From NCBI GenBank assembly GCA_037127255.1, contig JBANSL010000004.1, positions 85,828,627-85,892,626 of the forward strand: a DNA stretch of 64,000 bases, in the 5' to 3' direction. The position numbers and the translations under genes were made by a program. The notes under the pieces were generated by a model. That model saw only the letters and a list, made by a program, of their open reading frames with translations, did not search any database and was not told the DNA's origin. The first letter of the stretch is position 1. Each line of letters starts with the position of its first letter. Below are positions 1 to 11,077 of this stretch, in pieces. This DNA comes from Persicaria tinctoria. Lineage: Eukaryota; Streptophyta; Magnoliopsida; Caryophyllales; Polygonaceae.

Positions 1-259
1 AGACGGGCTCAGGGACATCAGTCGGACGATCAGAGCCGTCGATGTGGGTGATGACGTCCTGAGCCTTACAGGCGGTTTGGAAGAGCTCCGCCCATGTGTG
101 GTATTGGACCTTTTTAAGATCTAGGGTTAGGGGAATTTGATTTTTGACGTTGGTGACGGATTGAGCGGAGTGAAAGGGGTTTTGTGGTGGTGGTGGAGGG
201 TTAGGGTTGGGTGGAATGGGGTTAGGGTTGATTGGGTTGATAATCTCGTCGGTAGACAT
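1..259 (-). CDS. Copia gag N-terminus (partial)
   Basis: An open frame starts at the ATG at 259 and runs off the left edge without a stop. It begins MSTDEIINPINPN, continues with a proline/asparagine-rich stretch, and then reads KVQYHTWAELFQTACKAQD, the typical start of plant Copia gag (UBN2/DUF4219-type). Gag forms the virus-like particle that packages retrotransposon RNA. The start was chosen because it is the first ATG downstream of the primer-binding site. Only about 86 residues are visible, so integrity cannot be judged. Confidence 0.7.
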   Translation of the reverse strand, partial: MSTDEIINPINPNPIPPNPNPPPPPQNPFHSAQSVTNVKNQIPLTLDLKKVQYHTWAELFQTACKAQDVITHIDGSDRPTDVPEPV

Positions 260-491
260 CGAGAAGGGGTGGGAGATTGCGGCGGAAGGGAGAAAGGAGG
301 AACAGGGGGCGGCGGCTGTAGGGAGCGGCGGCGGCGACAAGAGGGGGAGGCGGCGGCAGGAGGGGGCGGCGGCGGCGGCTGGGCTGGCGGCGACGACTAG
401 GGTGTGGCGGCGGCATCTTGGGGCTGCGGCGGCTTGGTGGATCGTTAGGTGTGAAACAAAAATTAGGGTTTCACACAAAAGCTTGATACCA

Positions 492-615
492 TGTAAGTGT
501 TTGGAGAACTGAGTCCTTAACGGATCTCAGAGGCCTACTCCTGTATATATATCAATGGGTGAAAACCCGAGGGTACAATGGTAACTGTACATGTATAAAT
601 AATATAATGCTAACA
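492..615 (-). repeat. 5' LTR of Copia A
   Basis: The segment is bounded by TG and CA, with ends TGTTAGC and CTTACA in element orientation. It abuts the primer-binding site complement GCTTGATACCA at 481-491. At 124 bp it is short for a plant Copia LTR. The partner LTR is outside the window, so the boundary rests on the primer-binding site and on the break in the host gag at 616. Confidence 0.65.
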
Positions 616-616
616 T

Positions 617-1126
617 TGTAGACCTCCAAATGCAGGTGGAGCTATCGGACAAATTGGATTTTGTTGTCCTGTATTCAGAATAGGAGGTGATGATCCAGCA
701 CCAACACCTCTTCCAACACTAGCACCAGTTCCCGAACTCTGTCCGACGATCGGCGATCCACGACCGGCCATTTTCGAGCTCAAAGATCCAGACAACCAGA
801 TCAGAAATGCAAGCGGAAGCAATCAATTCACGAATGAGAACACAAAGAAACTTCAGATCCGTCTCTTGCGCTCTGATACCATGAGGAAATGTGACGAAGA
901 ATCAATTCAAACCATCACAAATGGAGATGGAAACGAAACTCTCCAAGAACACATACAGAACTTCAATTGAAGGAAACAGAAATTGAACAACTGAGCTCTA
1001 CAACAACCGGAGTTCAGTTATAAGCTCTAACAGATTCTAACCACTAACTAGGAAGGGGAAATTACAGAAATGTCCCTATTTATTATGTGTAAACCCGAAA
1101 CTACCCTTATACTATGCCTTATATCA
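617..1126 (-). mobile_element. Copia retrotransposon B, 5' fragment with LTR
   Basis: On the minus strand there is a probable LTR (1126-882; TGATATAAGG to TTTCCTCA), a primer-binding site complement GCTCTGATACCA at 870-881, a short leader, and a gag start at 771 (MAGRGSPIVGQSS). The gag frame is cut at about residue 52 by the LTR of Copia A. The outer LTR edge at 1126 is inferred from the CA dinucleotide and is uncertain. No other part of this element is in the window. Confidence 0.6.
882..1126 (-). repeat. Probable 5' LTR of Copia B
   Basis: The inner edge is fixed by the adjacent primer-binding site complement (870-881). The outer edge is the first plausible CA/TG boundary before a change to short degenerate repeats. 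There is no second LTR to compare with. Confidence 0.45.
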
Positions 1127-2099
1127 AAGGGTAAATTACACATAACTACCCATAAATTATGGTACTTTTCATATAACCACCCATAAAAACTTAAATTACA
1201 ATAAAACACCCATAAATTAGTTATCTTTTCATAAGACCACCCACCCATTAAACCTCTATTTGTTTTGTTTAAAAAGATTAAAATACCCTTAATTCAAGTT
1301 TATTTGTATTTAATGCAATGATTTGTTTTCATAAGACTTCCCATTTGTTAAATAATACGGTTACCCTTTAAAAAAAGGATAAATTATAATAAAATTATTC
1401 ATGTTCGGCTAATTTGTCAAATGATATGTATAAGCTTGGCTTATTTTTCAAATGATATGGTTTGTAATTTACGATATGAGCTAATTTACCCTTCTTTTAA
1501 AGCAACAATCTTGTTTTATTTTAGAGTCTATCCCTATCTTATTCAACATTTTTAGATATATGTTGGTTGGAGTATTTAGGGTGGGTTTGAATTACATTCC
1601 ATTTTAATTATAATTCAATTATTTACTTCGGTTTATGTGAGCAATTGGTTGTATAACTAAAAATCTCATAAAAAAGAAGTAAAATAGTAATTTAACCAAA
1701 TAACTACATGAATCGGGATAAAAACTATTACATTATATATATAATTAATAAAGTATAGAATCCAAATACACCCTTAATTTATCTTAAATTTTTTGTTTAT
1801 CAAAGACGACCTTGTCAATTATACATTATAAACATAATACAAATTGAATCCAAACACGTACTTATATACATGCAACATCTTTAGTAGCCTAGTACATAAG
1901 TCGAGCGGGGTTTCATCCTAAAACCAATTGACAATATGAATAGGAAGAGTAATCCAAACACGTACTTATATACTATGGCTTGATCTTTCATATTTTTCAA
2001 TATATTATGGCTTGATCTTTCATATTTTCAATGTGTGGCTCTTTTGGTCTCTTCACATCTTTAATACTCTTAACGGAGGAAATGGTGAAAGATGCTTAC
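1127..2099. other. AT-rich non-coding stretch with short repeats
   Basis: No gene is recognised. From 1127 to about 1250 there are degenerate repeats of a phrase like ACCCATAAATTA with spacing of roughly 40-50 bp. A phrase CCAAACACGTACTTATATAC occurs twice (about 1852 and 1953). At about 1975-2030 a block of about 30 bp (TATGGCTTGATCTTTCATAT plus an AT tail) is tandemly duplicated. The open frame at 1048-1248 simply reads these repeats. Confidence 0.6.
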
Positions 2100-2718
2100 C
2101 CTGTAACGTTTCCCGTCTTGATATTTAGTGTGTCCCTTCGTCAACCTATGGTGAAAACCCAGTCCATCCTTGAACCAGTATTTAAGTTGATTAACATCCT
2201 GTACACAACAGAATATTACAGTCGGACACTACATTAAAATCCAACGAAAAGGAGAGGAATTAAGCAAGCCGGAACTATTACCCTAAAAGACTGATCCGTA
2301 TAAAGCACGACTTCATAGCCCAATTGAAGAACACGTTCCAAGAAAGCGTCCAACCCTGGTCTTTTGAAGGCCAACCCTTCTTCATACTCCCAGCTACGCT
2401 TTCCAGTTACCCAAGACATGTTATATTTTAGATCACGGGTCGTGTCCTGAGGACCCAATAATTAGCTCAACAAATTCGAAAAGGAAGTTGCAAGCTCAAG
2501 ATTTCACTAGAAAGTCAAGTTTCAAGTACTAGGGCCGAGTTTTATCTAATGGATGCTTTTATCTTACAAATAGAAACATGCTACTGAGGTAAATCGAATT
2601 GACAATTGCAACAGCGGTTGGATTTAATGATCAGGGAATCGTATAAGATAATGTATGTACCTTCCAATCGGAGTGAACAAGTGTCTCATCCAAATCCAAA
2701 ACAAGTGTGGTTCGTCTG
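2100..2718 (-). pseudogene. TIM50-like gene relic: three consecutive exons of the FCP1/CPDc-type phosphatase-fold domain
   Basis: TIM50 is the receptor subunit of the TIM23 translocase in the mitochondrial inner membrane. Three in-frame exon pieces can be read. 2718-2661 encodes LVLDLDETLVHSDWK, carrying the DxDxT-type motif, and ends at AAG|GTACAT. 2446-2282 encodes FKRPGLDAFLER and YEVVLYTDQ, between CCTCAG|GAC and AGG|GTAATA. 2198-2100 encodes RLTKGHTKYQDGKRYR, between GTACAG|GAT and AGG|GTAAGC. All junctions are phase 0. The transit peptide, membrane segment and the usual DLSKLNRD continuation are not found. Upstream the exon runs straight into LINE coding sequence on the same strand. I read it as a non-functional internal fragment; family assignment is from motif recognition. 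Confidence 0.75.
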
Positions 2719-4085
2719 TTTTAGGAGTGACCCTGTTCTGAAGAATTCTTTTACTGCTGCACAGAAGCTTGGTCCAGTAGTAACCCACGTTGATTTGAAG
2801 AATTTTGAGGAATATCCATCCGGTCCAGGTGATTTCTCGTCCCCAATACTCCATAAACTTTCTTTGATTTCCTCATCGGTAACTACCCTAACCAGCTGTT
2901 CTCCCTGATCTTGAGTGAGGAGTGAGCCACCTCTTTGAATAATCGAGCTGTCTACAGGCTGGACGTTTGTCCTTGTACCCAAGAGAGATTTGAAGAAACT
3001 CTCAAATTCAGCAGCTACTTCCACAAGACTACTCGAATTCGTGCCATTTTCTGTCATAATGGAGCTAATATGGTTTCGCTTTAAGTTTTTCTTCATTAAA
3101 CCATGAAAGTAAGCCGAGCACTTGTCTCCTTCCAACAAGTGTTTAGTTTTAGCCAGCTGGGAAGTGAACTTCAGCTCAGCCTCCTTCAATTTCTGGGCTC
3201 TATTCCTGGCGTTATCCATTGCAACCCTTAACTCTAAGCTGTCATCATGTTCACTGTAAGCTGCAAATGCTTCTTCATAGTCCTTTTCTGCTCTATTTGC
3301 CCTATCTGAGATCATGGAGTAATGCCTTCTGTTCAGTTCTTTCAAAGGGGCCTTAAGCCGCTGGAGCCTCTTGGCTAATTTGTATTGTTCCGTGCCCCAT
3401 CCGTTGAAGGACCACGCCTGCTGCACTGTGCTGTTGAACTGCTCATGGTCGATCCACATGTTGAAGAATTTAAATGGCTTTTTCCTAGGAGTCTCTTGGT
3501 CAAACACTTCCACTGTAATCTGAACATGATCAGAACATGACTTCAAGTTGAAATTTTTTGCTTTGCAATTGTATGAGCTATAGTTCCAATCATTGTTGAC
3601 CAAGACCCTATCTATTTTTGAAGACTTCTCCCCTTTGAACCAAGTATGCTCATCACTAGTGCCAATAGCGTCTGACAGTCCCAGAGTCGTACAACACTGC
3701 CACATATCTGCAATTTCATAAGCCGTCACCGCATTCCCATTTCTTCTCTCACACGATCTAAGCACTGAATTGAAGTCTCCCATGACTATCCAAGGGCCTA
3801 CTTGATCCTGGCATAACTGCGTAAGCTCAGACCAAAGCCCTCTTCTGGTTACAATTGTGTGCAGCCCATAAACTTCAGCTAGAAAGAACTGTCTCCCACT
3901 GATCTTACACTCAACTTTACCCGCAATCACTTGTTCATGGATCCTAAAGGGTTGGAAGTTAACCCACTGATCGTCCCACATAACTACAATCCTACCGGCT
4001 TCGCTTTGACTGAAGTTATCAACACAAGTCCAATTACCAAAACTTTCACTCATAATCGAGTCCAACTTTGGCTTATCCTCCTTTG
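2719..4085 (-). pseudogene. LINE (L1-type) ORF2 fragment: endonuclease plus start of reverse transcriptase
   Basis: A minus-strand frame of about 450 residues encodes an apurinic-type endonuclease (VMGDFNSVLRS; KIDRVLVNNDW; CSDHVQITVEV with the SDH residues). A linker follows, then the start of the reverse transcriptase (DEKSPGPDGYSSKFFKSTW; GSLLKQTNH). Both ends are missing: the first part of the endonuclease, and everything after the early reverse-transcriptase motifs, including the catalytic FADD box, 3' UTR and poly(A). At about 2719 the frame continues into a TIM50-like exon. Without catalytic core and tail it cannot be active. Confidence 0.85.
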
Positions 4086-5688
4086 ACTGACTGAAACTAG
4101 GCTAACTCGGTTGGACAGTACGTTTGGAATGCTATTGACAACAAATTGAACGTTTCAATCATTTTATCGACTGAATGACTCTAGACCTCATTACCAAGAA
4201 TGCACAATGAGGAGATCCATAACAACAGCACATAGATGAAACTATAAGTAACAGATAAAGAATTATCAGAAGGATTGAAAAACAGATAAAGAATACAAGT
4301 AACAGGAGAAGAATTAATAGATTTTCGCAATACAATTACAAGCATTGAGGATAACAACCCTCCAAAACTACTAGAGTCTACTAGGACTATGAATAGCAGA
4401 ACAAAAATGCTGCTCATAAAGATACTAGAATAAGCAATTATTACATTGGGTATCGCCAGGACTTCTGTGTAAAAGATGGTAATATTACTTCCCATAAAAC
4501 AAAAGATTATTGGGGATTACTTAAAAGAAAGGACTAGTTTGATAACCACGGTTTGTTATGTGATTCACTTTTCATTTGCTGTTCAAAATTACGTAAGGAG
4601 GAAATGAATGGAGAAAAGAATAAAGGAGGATGGCAGAACAAGGATTGACAACAAGGGAAGAAGAAAGCAAATGAAAGGGAGAAAGGAAGAATAAAGTAAA
4701 CAAGAAACAAAGGAAGGAGGAAATGAATGGCGAAAAGAATATAAAGCCTTGAAGGTAAACCTGAAATGTTTATCTGAACTTCACAAAATTCATTGGTATG
4801 CTTGCTTCTTTAACACTGAGAATGAAATCTACTCTCAATCCCTAGACAAAGAAAACGAAGATAGAATCGATGAAAAGTACTAACATTAGGAATTGAAGGA
4901 ATACAAACTGAGTAAGTCTCAATTTAAAATAGAAAATGAAAAGATACATGACAACAAGACCAGAAATCGGAGTCCTTGTCGAAATTTTATTGCTCTTGAG
5001 TTACCAATAATCGTTGATGAACATGAAATGATAAGTTGCTGTCCCTTTGATACTTGCTTGAAGAGGTATAGATGGACTAAAAATAGATGTATAAGAACAA
5101 TACATCCAGGTAAAAGAAAATGGAAAGTATATAATAAAATAGGCATTTTGGAAATTTGAAAAGATTAGAAAGAAACAAAGCATATGTGCTCTTTAACAGG
5201 AAGGGGCAGATGAGAACTACCCAACTAGATTCTCCCAGTAACTGGGATGAAACCATATCTGATGAACTTACAAATGATTAAAAGAATTGTTACTCAACTG
5301 ACATTTGCAACTTAACCACTAGGTGTCTATCGAACCTCAGTACAATGTGAGACCTATTCGATCTGTTTTTCATTCAATTGTATTGATTGACAGGACGATG
5401 GAACTGAAAAAAAAAAAGAAAATCACTCATCTACGCAGAAAGAGGAAATTGAAAAGAGGCCAGTAATAAAACCTGAATATAAGCAGATTGAGCAGAGATA
5501 TGCATCAAGCCAATGCAAAAACTGGTATGAGATATGAACCACTCTCATATATGCAAAACTGTAATTTTTTTTTACATATTTTCTTAGCTAAACATTATAA
5601 ACGGTAATGATATAAAAAAATAAAGTGGATTATATAATTTTATAAAAGTTTACAAAAATGTTATCAGAATTTCACTAACACAAATAAA
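4086..5688. other. Non-coding, purine-rich and AT-rich spacer
   Basis: No recognisable gene. Between about 4590 and 4740 the sequence is strongly purine-rich, and a phrase AGGAGGAAATGAATGG is repeated at about 4598 and 4715. Open frames at 4181-4495 and 4893-5159 have no motif I recognise and lie in biased sequence. Confidence 0.55.
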
Positions 5689-5862
5689 GAAGAATGGGGG
5701 GATGAGATTCAGATGGCAGTGATCACAGCCTTCAAAGAGCTGAATGAATACAATCCAAGTGGAAGATATACTATTAAAGAGCTCTGGAGGAACTACAGGG
5801 AAGGCAGAAAGGCCACCCTTAAGGAGGTGATCAGTTTTATTTTAAAGGATATGAAGACATAG
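5689..5862 (+). pseudogene. XH-domain exon of an FDM/IDN2-like gene (relic)
   Basis: A 58-codon stretch ending in TAG reads ITAFKELNEYNPSGRY and then YREGRKATLKEVISFILK, the conserved C-terminal part of the XH domain of FACTOR OF DNA METHYLATION / INVOLVED IN DE NOVO 2 proteins. Those proteins bind double-stranded RNA and help RNA-directed DNA methylation. The N-terminal zinc-finger, XS and coiled-coil parts are not adjacent; a degraded coiled-coil piece of the same family lies at 36958-37098. It is an isolated terminal exon, probably non-functional, though an unseen upstream gene beyond later insertions cannot be excluded. Confidence 0.8.
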
Positions 5863-5911
5863 AAGCGCAGTAGAAACTGATTCGTAGATACTTGAAGAGT
5901 GTGCTACTGAT

Positions 5912-6100
5912 GACAAGCCATTTTGTATCTAGTGCGTGCTTGTATGAACTAGTGCCACTTTAAGAATGCGGTACCGATGACAAACCATTTTGTATCTAGA
6001 GCTTGTAGGAACTAGTGCTACTTCTGAATTGTGTCGACTTTTGTTCATAGAGCATGTTTGGCATGCCGGTCTGCAGCTGACAAGCCATTTTGTACCTTGT
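5912..6100 (+). repeat. Imperfect tandem repeat downstream of the XH exon
   Basis: A phrase GACAAGCCATTTTGTATCTA followed by a degenerate AGTGC..GAACTAGTGC block recurs at about 5915, 5981 and 6068 with spacing of roughly 65-90 bp. The last copy is partial. The function is unknown. Confidence 0.6.
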
Positions 6101-7560
6101 CTAGATTGTTCAGAATAGTAGAGCGGTAATTTTTCTAGCTCCCTGCTTTGTTTTCCATCTTGATTTTTGTTATTTGATCTCACTGTGTATCGCCTATTCT
6201 CATCCCATAATTTTTTGACAGGTCGTTTTTGGCTTCTACAAATTTATTCCTGATAATGTCCATTAGCATGTCATCGTCTAATATTCAATATGTTCCTTTT
6301 CTAAGGCATGGAAACACTGTTGTGAATTCTGCATCAATCACATCCATGAAACTTGATCCATCAACATCTTCTTTCGCTTCTTTCCTTTTAGCTGATGACT
6401 AATTAAACTTAGTGATTTCAAGTCATTGCATTTTCCACCTATGCATAACGCCTCACTTTAGTTTGGAATAAATAGTGGCAAAATGTTTCTTGCAATAAAT
6501 ATAACTTTTTTTTTTCAACGGCTGGTTCTGAATCAGATCAAATATATAGCAGCTCCAAGAACAAAAGAACACAAGGATTTTGAGTCCCCCCATAGCTACT
6601 GCTAGTTCAGATGGCCCCCTTCTCTTAATATATGTTTTCCATTCTTCTTGAATTGCTATGTTCATCTTTCTCAGCGATGAGTTTATTCTTGTAGGTTTTG
6701 AGACCTCAATCTTGGGATAGTACTAAGCTCAGATTCAAAATGGTTGATATAGTCATAGAAACAAAAGAGGCATGTAAGATACAATCAAAAGCCAAAGGTA
6801 CAACTCTTCCGGTACGAGTGATTGACTAAAAATCTTGATTCTTATCCTCTGTGTGAAGCTCCAGAATGACAATCGTGTTTCTTAGCAGTATCTGGCTTTA
6901 AAGGAGTTCAATTTTTAGGTTAATTGTTGTTTCCAACCTTGAGTATCTCTTCATGAGCCAGTTGGCGGAACTCTTGAACCAGGATCTGCACAATGCCTTC
7001 GGGCTAAAAAAAATGGCTATAAGAATTTTTGTTTTTTTTTTGGGGTTTGGAACCTGGTCATGCCAGGAGGCTCATCCCCACGCCTATTTCATTAGTTAAA
7101 AATGTAAAGTACAATCAAAGGGGGACATGATGCCTAAACCCTTCTACAAAATCAAAATACAAGAAATAAAAAATAAAATTGAATTGAAGTTTATGCTCTT
7201 TCAAAGAGAGAAAGTCATAAAGTATACAATAAGAATCAAAGCTCTTTAGGAATCTCCCTCTCACGTAGTATGTGTAGCAGTTGGTCCCTTCAGTGTCTTG
7301 TGATGGCCAAAACACTAATGGGATCATCCATACCTACAATATAAAAGACAATGAACCCTTTAAACAAAATATTGTTGAATGGTTGGAGGAGATACAAACT
7401 TAGGTTCGATTCCAGAGTCTCACCAGTCACCATTCTTGGACAAAATGAAGGGTTACCATCTTGTAAATAGCCCACAGGAATCAAAAGAGCGAGTAAGAGT
7501 CTGCCTGCAATGATGGGGTACAATGAGGTGGATAATTCAATTCAGTGAATTCAAAATTAG
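6090..7560. repeat. Duplicated block, copy 1 (also near 39205 and 54135)
   Basis: Long stretches here recur with only scattered changes at about 39205-39925 and 54135-55560. Examples are the ATTGTTCAGAATAGTAGAGC phrase at about 6105, the block at about 6530-6730, and the block around 7300-7520. The block contains a LINE-like 3' tail (about 7190-7020, minus strand). In each copy it lies on the downstream side of a CNL resistance gene, so it marks the unit that was duplicated with the genes. No intact gene is recognised in it; the frame 7290-7523 is conserved in copy 3 but has a one-base change there and no known motif. Confidence 0.75.
7020..7190 (-). mobile_element. Truncated LINE 3' end with A-tail
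   Basis: On the minus strand the sequence reads a short C-terminal-like coding tail, then TGAAATAGGCGTGGGGATGA, then an A-rich tail (the T-run at 7020-7045 on the plus strand). The same piece is present in the duplicate blocks at about 39655-39830 and 55025-55190, so it inserted before the duplications. A tRNA-related SINE is an alternative because of a B-box-like GGTTCCAAACC, but the coding-like end favours a LINE. Confidence 0.5.
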
Positions 7561-9836
7561 CAACAAGTAATCCATAAGAACAGCTGAAGTTACCTTTTGA
7601 CCAATTGGACCAATCAACTGTTGACTGATTGCTGCTCTCAAAATCAGTAGACCTCTTTCACAATTTAAAGTTCCACTTCAGTGAAATTAGGCAGCCTCTC
7701 CTGATGATTTCTTTCATTATTTTCGGGTAGTCTCCACACACAATGCACTACATATATTGGATGCATAGACCTGCTAAAAGCCAAGTATAGTAAATTGGAC
7801 ATGGAATTCACGAATAGATATTCAAACTCAAAGATTTAACAATTGGATCCATACCATCCAACATAGAAGTCCCAGGCTATTTGCATAGCAGCTAGGTTCT
7901 CTAGCTTTTCCTTCCCTTGATCTGGTAAGCAACGAGCCAAGTTAGGTCACAAATTCAAATTGAAACAAAAATTTAAATTGAAACATAAATGAAATGTGAT
8001 GGTGCTCTTTCAATATAATGTAGCTTTCTCAACAATCTCCTGTAAAATGTCATTCCTTCCAATTCAAGAGCATTTAAAGAGCACCATCACAGTTCACTGG
8101 ACTTGAGGTGTCAACTTGAGGTTTACACCAATCTCAACAGAAATAGCCTGGCGTTGACTCCCTTGTCAATCGACTTCTTCACTGAGCAGGTTAACACTTA
8201 CAGGATCATCCACATCTGCATGCCTACATCACAATGAAGGATGAAATTTAGTTCGAATGCAATAGGAGCTGTGAAAATTTTCTTACCATTCTCAGGCAAT
8301 AATAAAGCCATAAGAAATGATTAGGCTAGCTTCGACCAATTTTAACTCTGTTCTTTTCATCTACAAGCAACATCACGAGTCAATGGACCATTTGCAATAT
8401 ATAAGACAAGTACCACAGAAGATAAGTACGAGTAAGAGTATTAAAATGTGATTGGTTCCACAAAATCTTTTCATGGCACATGTTTAGCTTGGATTATACA
8501 ACTTCTCACCAGATCGATCTAATCAACAATCAGAAATTAAAAAAGTGATCAAATATAAAACAAAGGATTACTACGCACACTATTGTTGGTCATGATCGAA
8601 AGAAACGAAAGCTGTCAGGTGAGCCACCTTTCAGGCATTCACCATAGGCTACCTGGTGTTACAAAGAAGAAGCCTTCCTAGTTGGTGCTTTTCCCGTTAC
8701 ATCGAAACATCAGCAACAAGATACAAATAAGGCTGTGAGCAACAAAGCACGGCTTAACATGTGAACGCCCAGCAGTGCATACTGATCGAAATGCCTTGCT
8801 GAAAGCTGAGATCAAAAGGCACTTACCATAGCAAGAAAATCAAATGACCAATCTCAGAATTTAGACTAGAAGATGGTTTCATTTCATTCATGTGAAAATG
8901 CTGACATAACAAAGAAACAAAAAATCAAAATAATAACCTTTTCATGGATGAATACATTGAATAGCTCCAGCTGATCGCATCAAACTTACTTTCGCTTCTA
9001 AAGTCCTTAAAAAGTCCAGTGCCTGAAAATCCCAAATTCAAAGGCAGAGGAGTTGATGAGCTTTATCTCAGTGTGTAAGAACATTTCAAGAGAATGTTGA
9101 ATAAAAATAATAACAAAGAGAAATCACGTTGATAGTTGTTGCAATTTCAAAAGCATTCATGAACAAAGTCCGTAAAGTTGGTGAATTAAAAGATCAAGAA
9201 CTGACCTGAAATGATTAAACTCTTTCAATTGGGAAGATTTGGGGGCATGATACCTTAAATTTTCTGAATCCAGAAGAAGAGGCAGTAAGAGTCAGTTTAA
9301 TAATGTTAAATAGATGCATATTAAATTCGAAAGCATTCATATTGCGTAAGTTATGAGGATAAAGAGAGCAACATGAAAGTGGTGTCTTGTAATTATATAA
9401 TAGCTTAGTTTTTGTTCATAAATATTTCCTACCTGAAGGTAATATTAGGAAGCTGACCAACTTAGGCTGCATCTTCGTAAGATCTTTGATACTCACACAC
9501 TATAATTCAGGTAAAGAGGATGAAGTCGCAAAGGGAGAGCCAATAGCATTTGATTTGGAAAAACCGAGGAAGTGATCAATATACAACAACAGTGGTCTAC
9601 TTTGAAACGACCAGCTACATGCTTTCATCTGCACCACACATATATAGGTATCATCTGTAGGTGAAAAATAGCATTAATTTGATTGGAAAAAGAGGATGAA
9701 GTCGCAAAGGGAGAGCCAAATATTCGAAAGCACCCACTCTTTTACAAGAGTATTCATCAATCATCATGCATATATGGATCTCATAAGCGAAGTCAAAGCA
9801 GAAACAAGAGGAAGTGGAAGAAGAATTGCTTGCAAA
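7561..9836. other. Non-coding remainder of duplicated block, copy 1
   Basis: No intact gene. Segments match the other two copies: about 8615-8810 matches 40720-40980, about 8840-9130 matches 33768-34040 and 40975-41130, and about 9570-9830 matches 57230-57590. There is no sign here of the ARF exons that copies 2 and 3 carry, so that part was lost from copy 1 or gained later by the others. Confidence 0.6.
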
Positions 9837-10154
9837 TTACCATGCCACGGTGATGTAACGGTTAGTGAGGTGGCGGATGAGAGACCAATCCTCTCCCGAT
9901 CCTCTTTTGCATCTCCTTTTCAATTCCGCTGAGCAATCCTCAATTGTAAGTTCCTTGAGAGAGGTGAGTTTGGGAATCCAAACAGGGAGTGATCTGAATG
10001 TCTCACATCCCTCAATATCTAGAAATCGCAAGGAGGTGAGATGTTGGATTCCGTCGGGTAATTGCTCCCTTTCTCCCATTCCCCTAAGATCTAATGCTTG
10101 AAGGGATGAAGAAAGGGAAATCCAGGGGAGATCATCCACCCACTTTGCCCTCGC
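9837..10154 (-). pseudogene. R1 exon 2: C-terminal LRR exon of the split CNL gene
   Basis: The exon starts after acceptor GTACAG (10160-10155) in phase 0 and encodes 105 residues ending in a stop at 9837. It carries three leucine-rich units (HLTSLRFLDIEGC; LTSLKELTIEDC) and the sequence KWVDDLPWISLSSSLQAL shared with R2 and R3. The exon itself is undamaged. It belongs to the gene starting at 19044, but a 5.4-kb retrotransposon now separates it from most of exon 1. Confidence 0.8.
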
Positions 10155-10250
10155 CTGTACTCCACAACACATTATAAAATTTATAATCTTTACCTTGATT
10201 GTAAAATAAATCGCTTCTATTTATAATGTGCTTCAAGTGAGAAGGCTTAC

Positions 10251-10357
10251 CACTTTCTTAATGAACAGGTAACGGAGGAGGCTTTGTTGTTCCAACGCCG
10301 TCATCGTGTCATCTTCAACATCGATCACCCTCTCCACCCTCTCTAACTCCAACACAT
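10251..10357 (-). pseudogene. R1 exon 1, downstream remnant after the Copia insertion
   Basis: This 107-bp piece continues exon 1 exactly from the codon interrupted at 15780. It encodes VERVIDVEDDTMTALEQQSL and ends at donor GTG|GTAAGC. Its length restores the frame with the upstream part (3265 + 107 is divisible by three). If the donor is not used, the frame ends at TGA 10233-10235, a stop also found in R2 and R3. Confidence 0.8.
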
Positions 10358-10362
10358 CAAGT

Positions 10363-11050
10363 TGTTGTGTTTCCCTCCTATATGGGGAAGAGGTCCAATG
10401 GACTATTTACCATGTGGTTTTTACCATGTGAAGTTTTACCCTCCTCCTTTATAAGAGGGAATGTCTTTCCATTTGGGAAAGTAAGAGAGAGAAAAACAAA
10501 GAGTGAGAAAGGGAGAAAAGAGAGATCTTTGGAGGGATTTTCGTATGCAACCATTCAGCCAACTTTGAAGTGCCCCGATCGACGACCAAACGACCTCCGA
10601 TTGGGACGATTTTCTGGTATGTTGTTCACCTCATCATAGGCTTCATTTTGTACGGTTGGATCGTCGTTTTGAGCCTCCAATCTCATATCCCCTTTGTTAG
10701 TGTCATCTCTTGGGTTTTGTTGATTTCCACCAAATTGGGTGATGAAATGTGGAGATTTGGCCAAGCTTGTTGATGCTTGATGATATTGTATGCCTCTAGC
10801 TTTGTCTAGGGAAGATTGTACCCACTTGTTATTGTTGATAGTGGAAGTTTCTGTCTCCCGTGGTTTTTTTCCCGTTTTGGGGTTTCCACGTAAATCTGGT
10901 GTTCTTTGTGCTTGGTTATTTATCTTCTGTTTGTGTCTGATTGTTGGTTTGGGTTGCTTGAGTTTGGCTCTCTGGTTTACAGTTCTTGTCCATCCCGATT
11001 CGTGTGTGTTAAAAGGGTTTGTCTGACGTCCCTTGCTTCCCGGCACAACA
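10363..11050 (+). repeat. 5' LTR of the Tork-type Copia
   Basis: Starts TGTTGTG and ends CACAACA. A TATA-like CTTTATAAGAGG at about 10447-10458 is the likely promoter of the element. An antisense open frame of 163 codons over the LTR is present in both LTR copies and is not taken as a gene. Confidence 0.95.
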
Positions 11051-11077
11051 GACTGGTATCAGAGCTTTTGGTTTAGG

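Larger units (their letters stand above)
1..615 (-). mobile_element. Copia retrotransposon A, 5' end (LTR, leader, gag start), runs off the left edge
   Basis: Read on the minus strand, a 124-bp LTR (615-492) is followed by a primer-binding site complementary to initiator tRNA-Met (491-481), a GC-rich leader (about 480-260) and the start of gag. The right LTR end (615) lies inside the gag of a second Copia element, so A is nested in that older element. The leader is a run of GGC-type triplets, and the long open frames across it on either strand are compositional. The rest of the element is outside the window. Confidence 0.75.

Noticed and set aside
137..512. Overlapping Gly/Arg/Ala-rich frames on both strands
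   Set aside because: They come from GGC-type triplet runs in the leader of Copia A; the real gag frame is on the minus strand from 259.
2606..2908. Plus-strand frame of 100 codons
   Set aside because: Antisense to the LINE reverse-transcriptase start and the TIM50-like exon.
4181..5159. Hydrophobic frame 4181-4495 and basic frame 4893-5159
   Set aside because: No family resemblance, biased composition, no splice or promoter context.
2100..9836. Helitron or Pack-MULE as carrier of the host-gene fragments
   Set aside because: I could not find matching Helitron ends or long terminal inverted repeats enclosing several fragments; kept only as a hypothesis to test.
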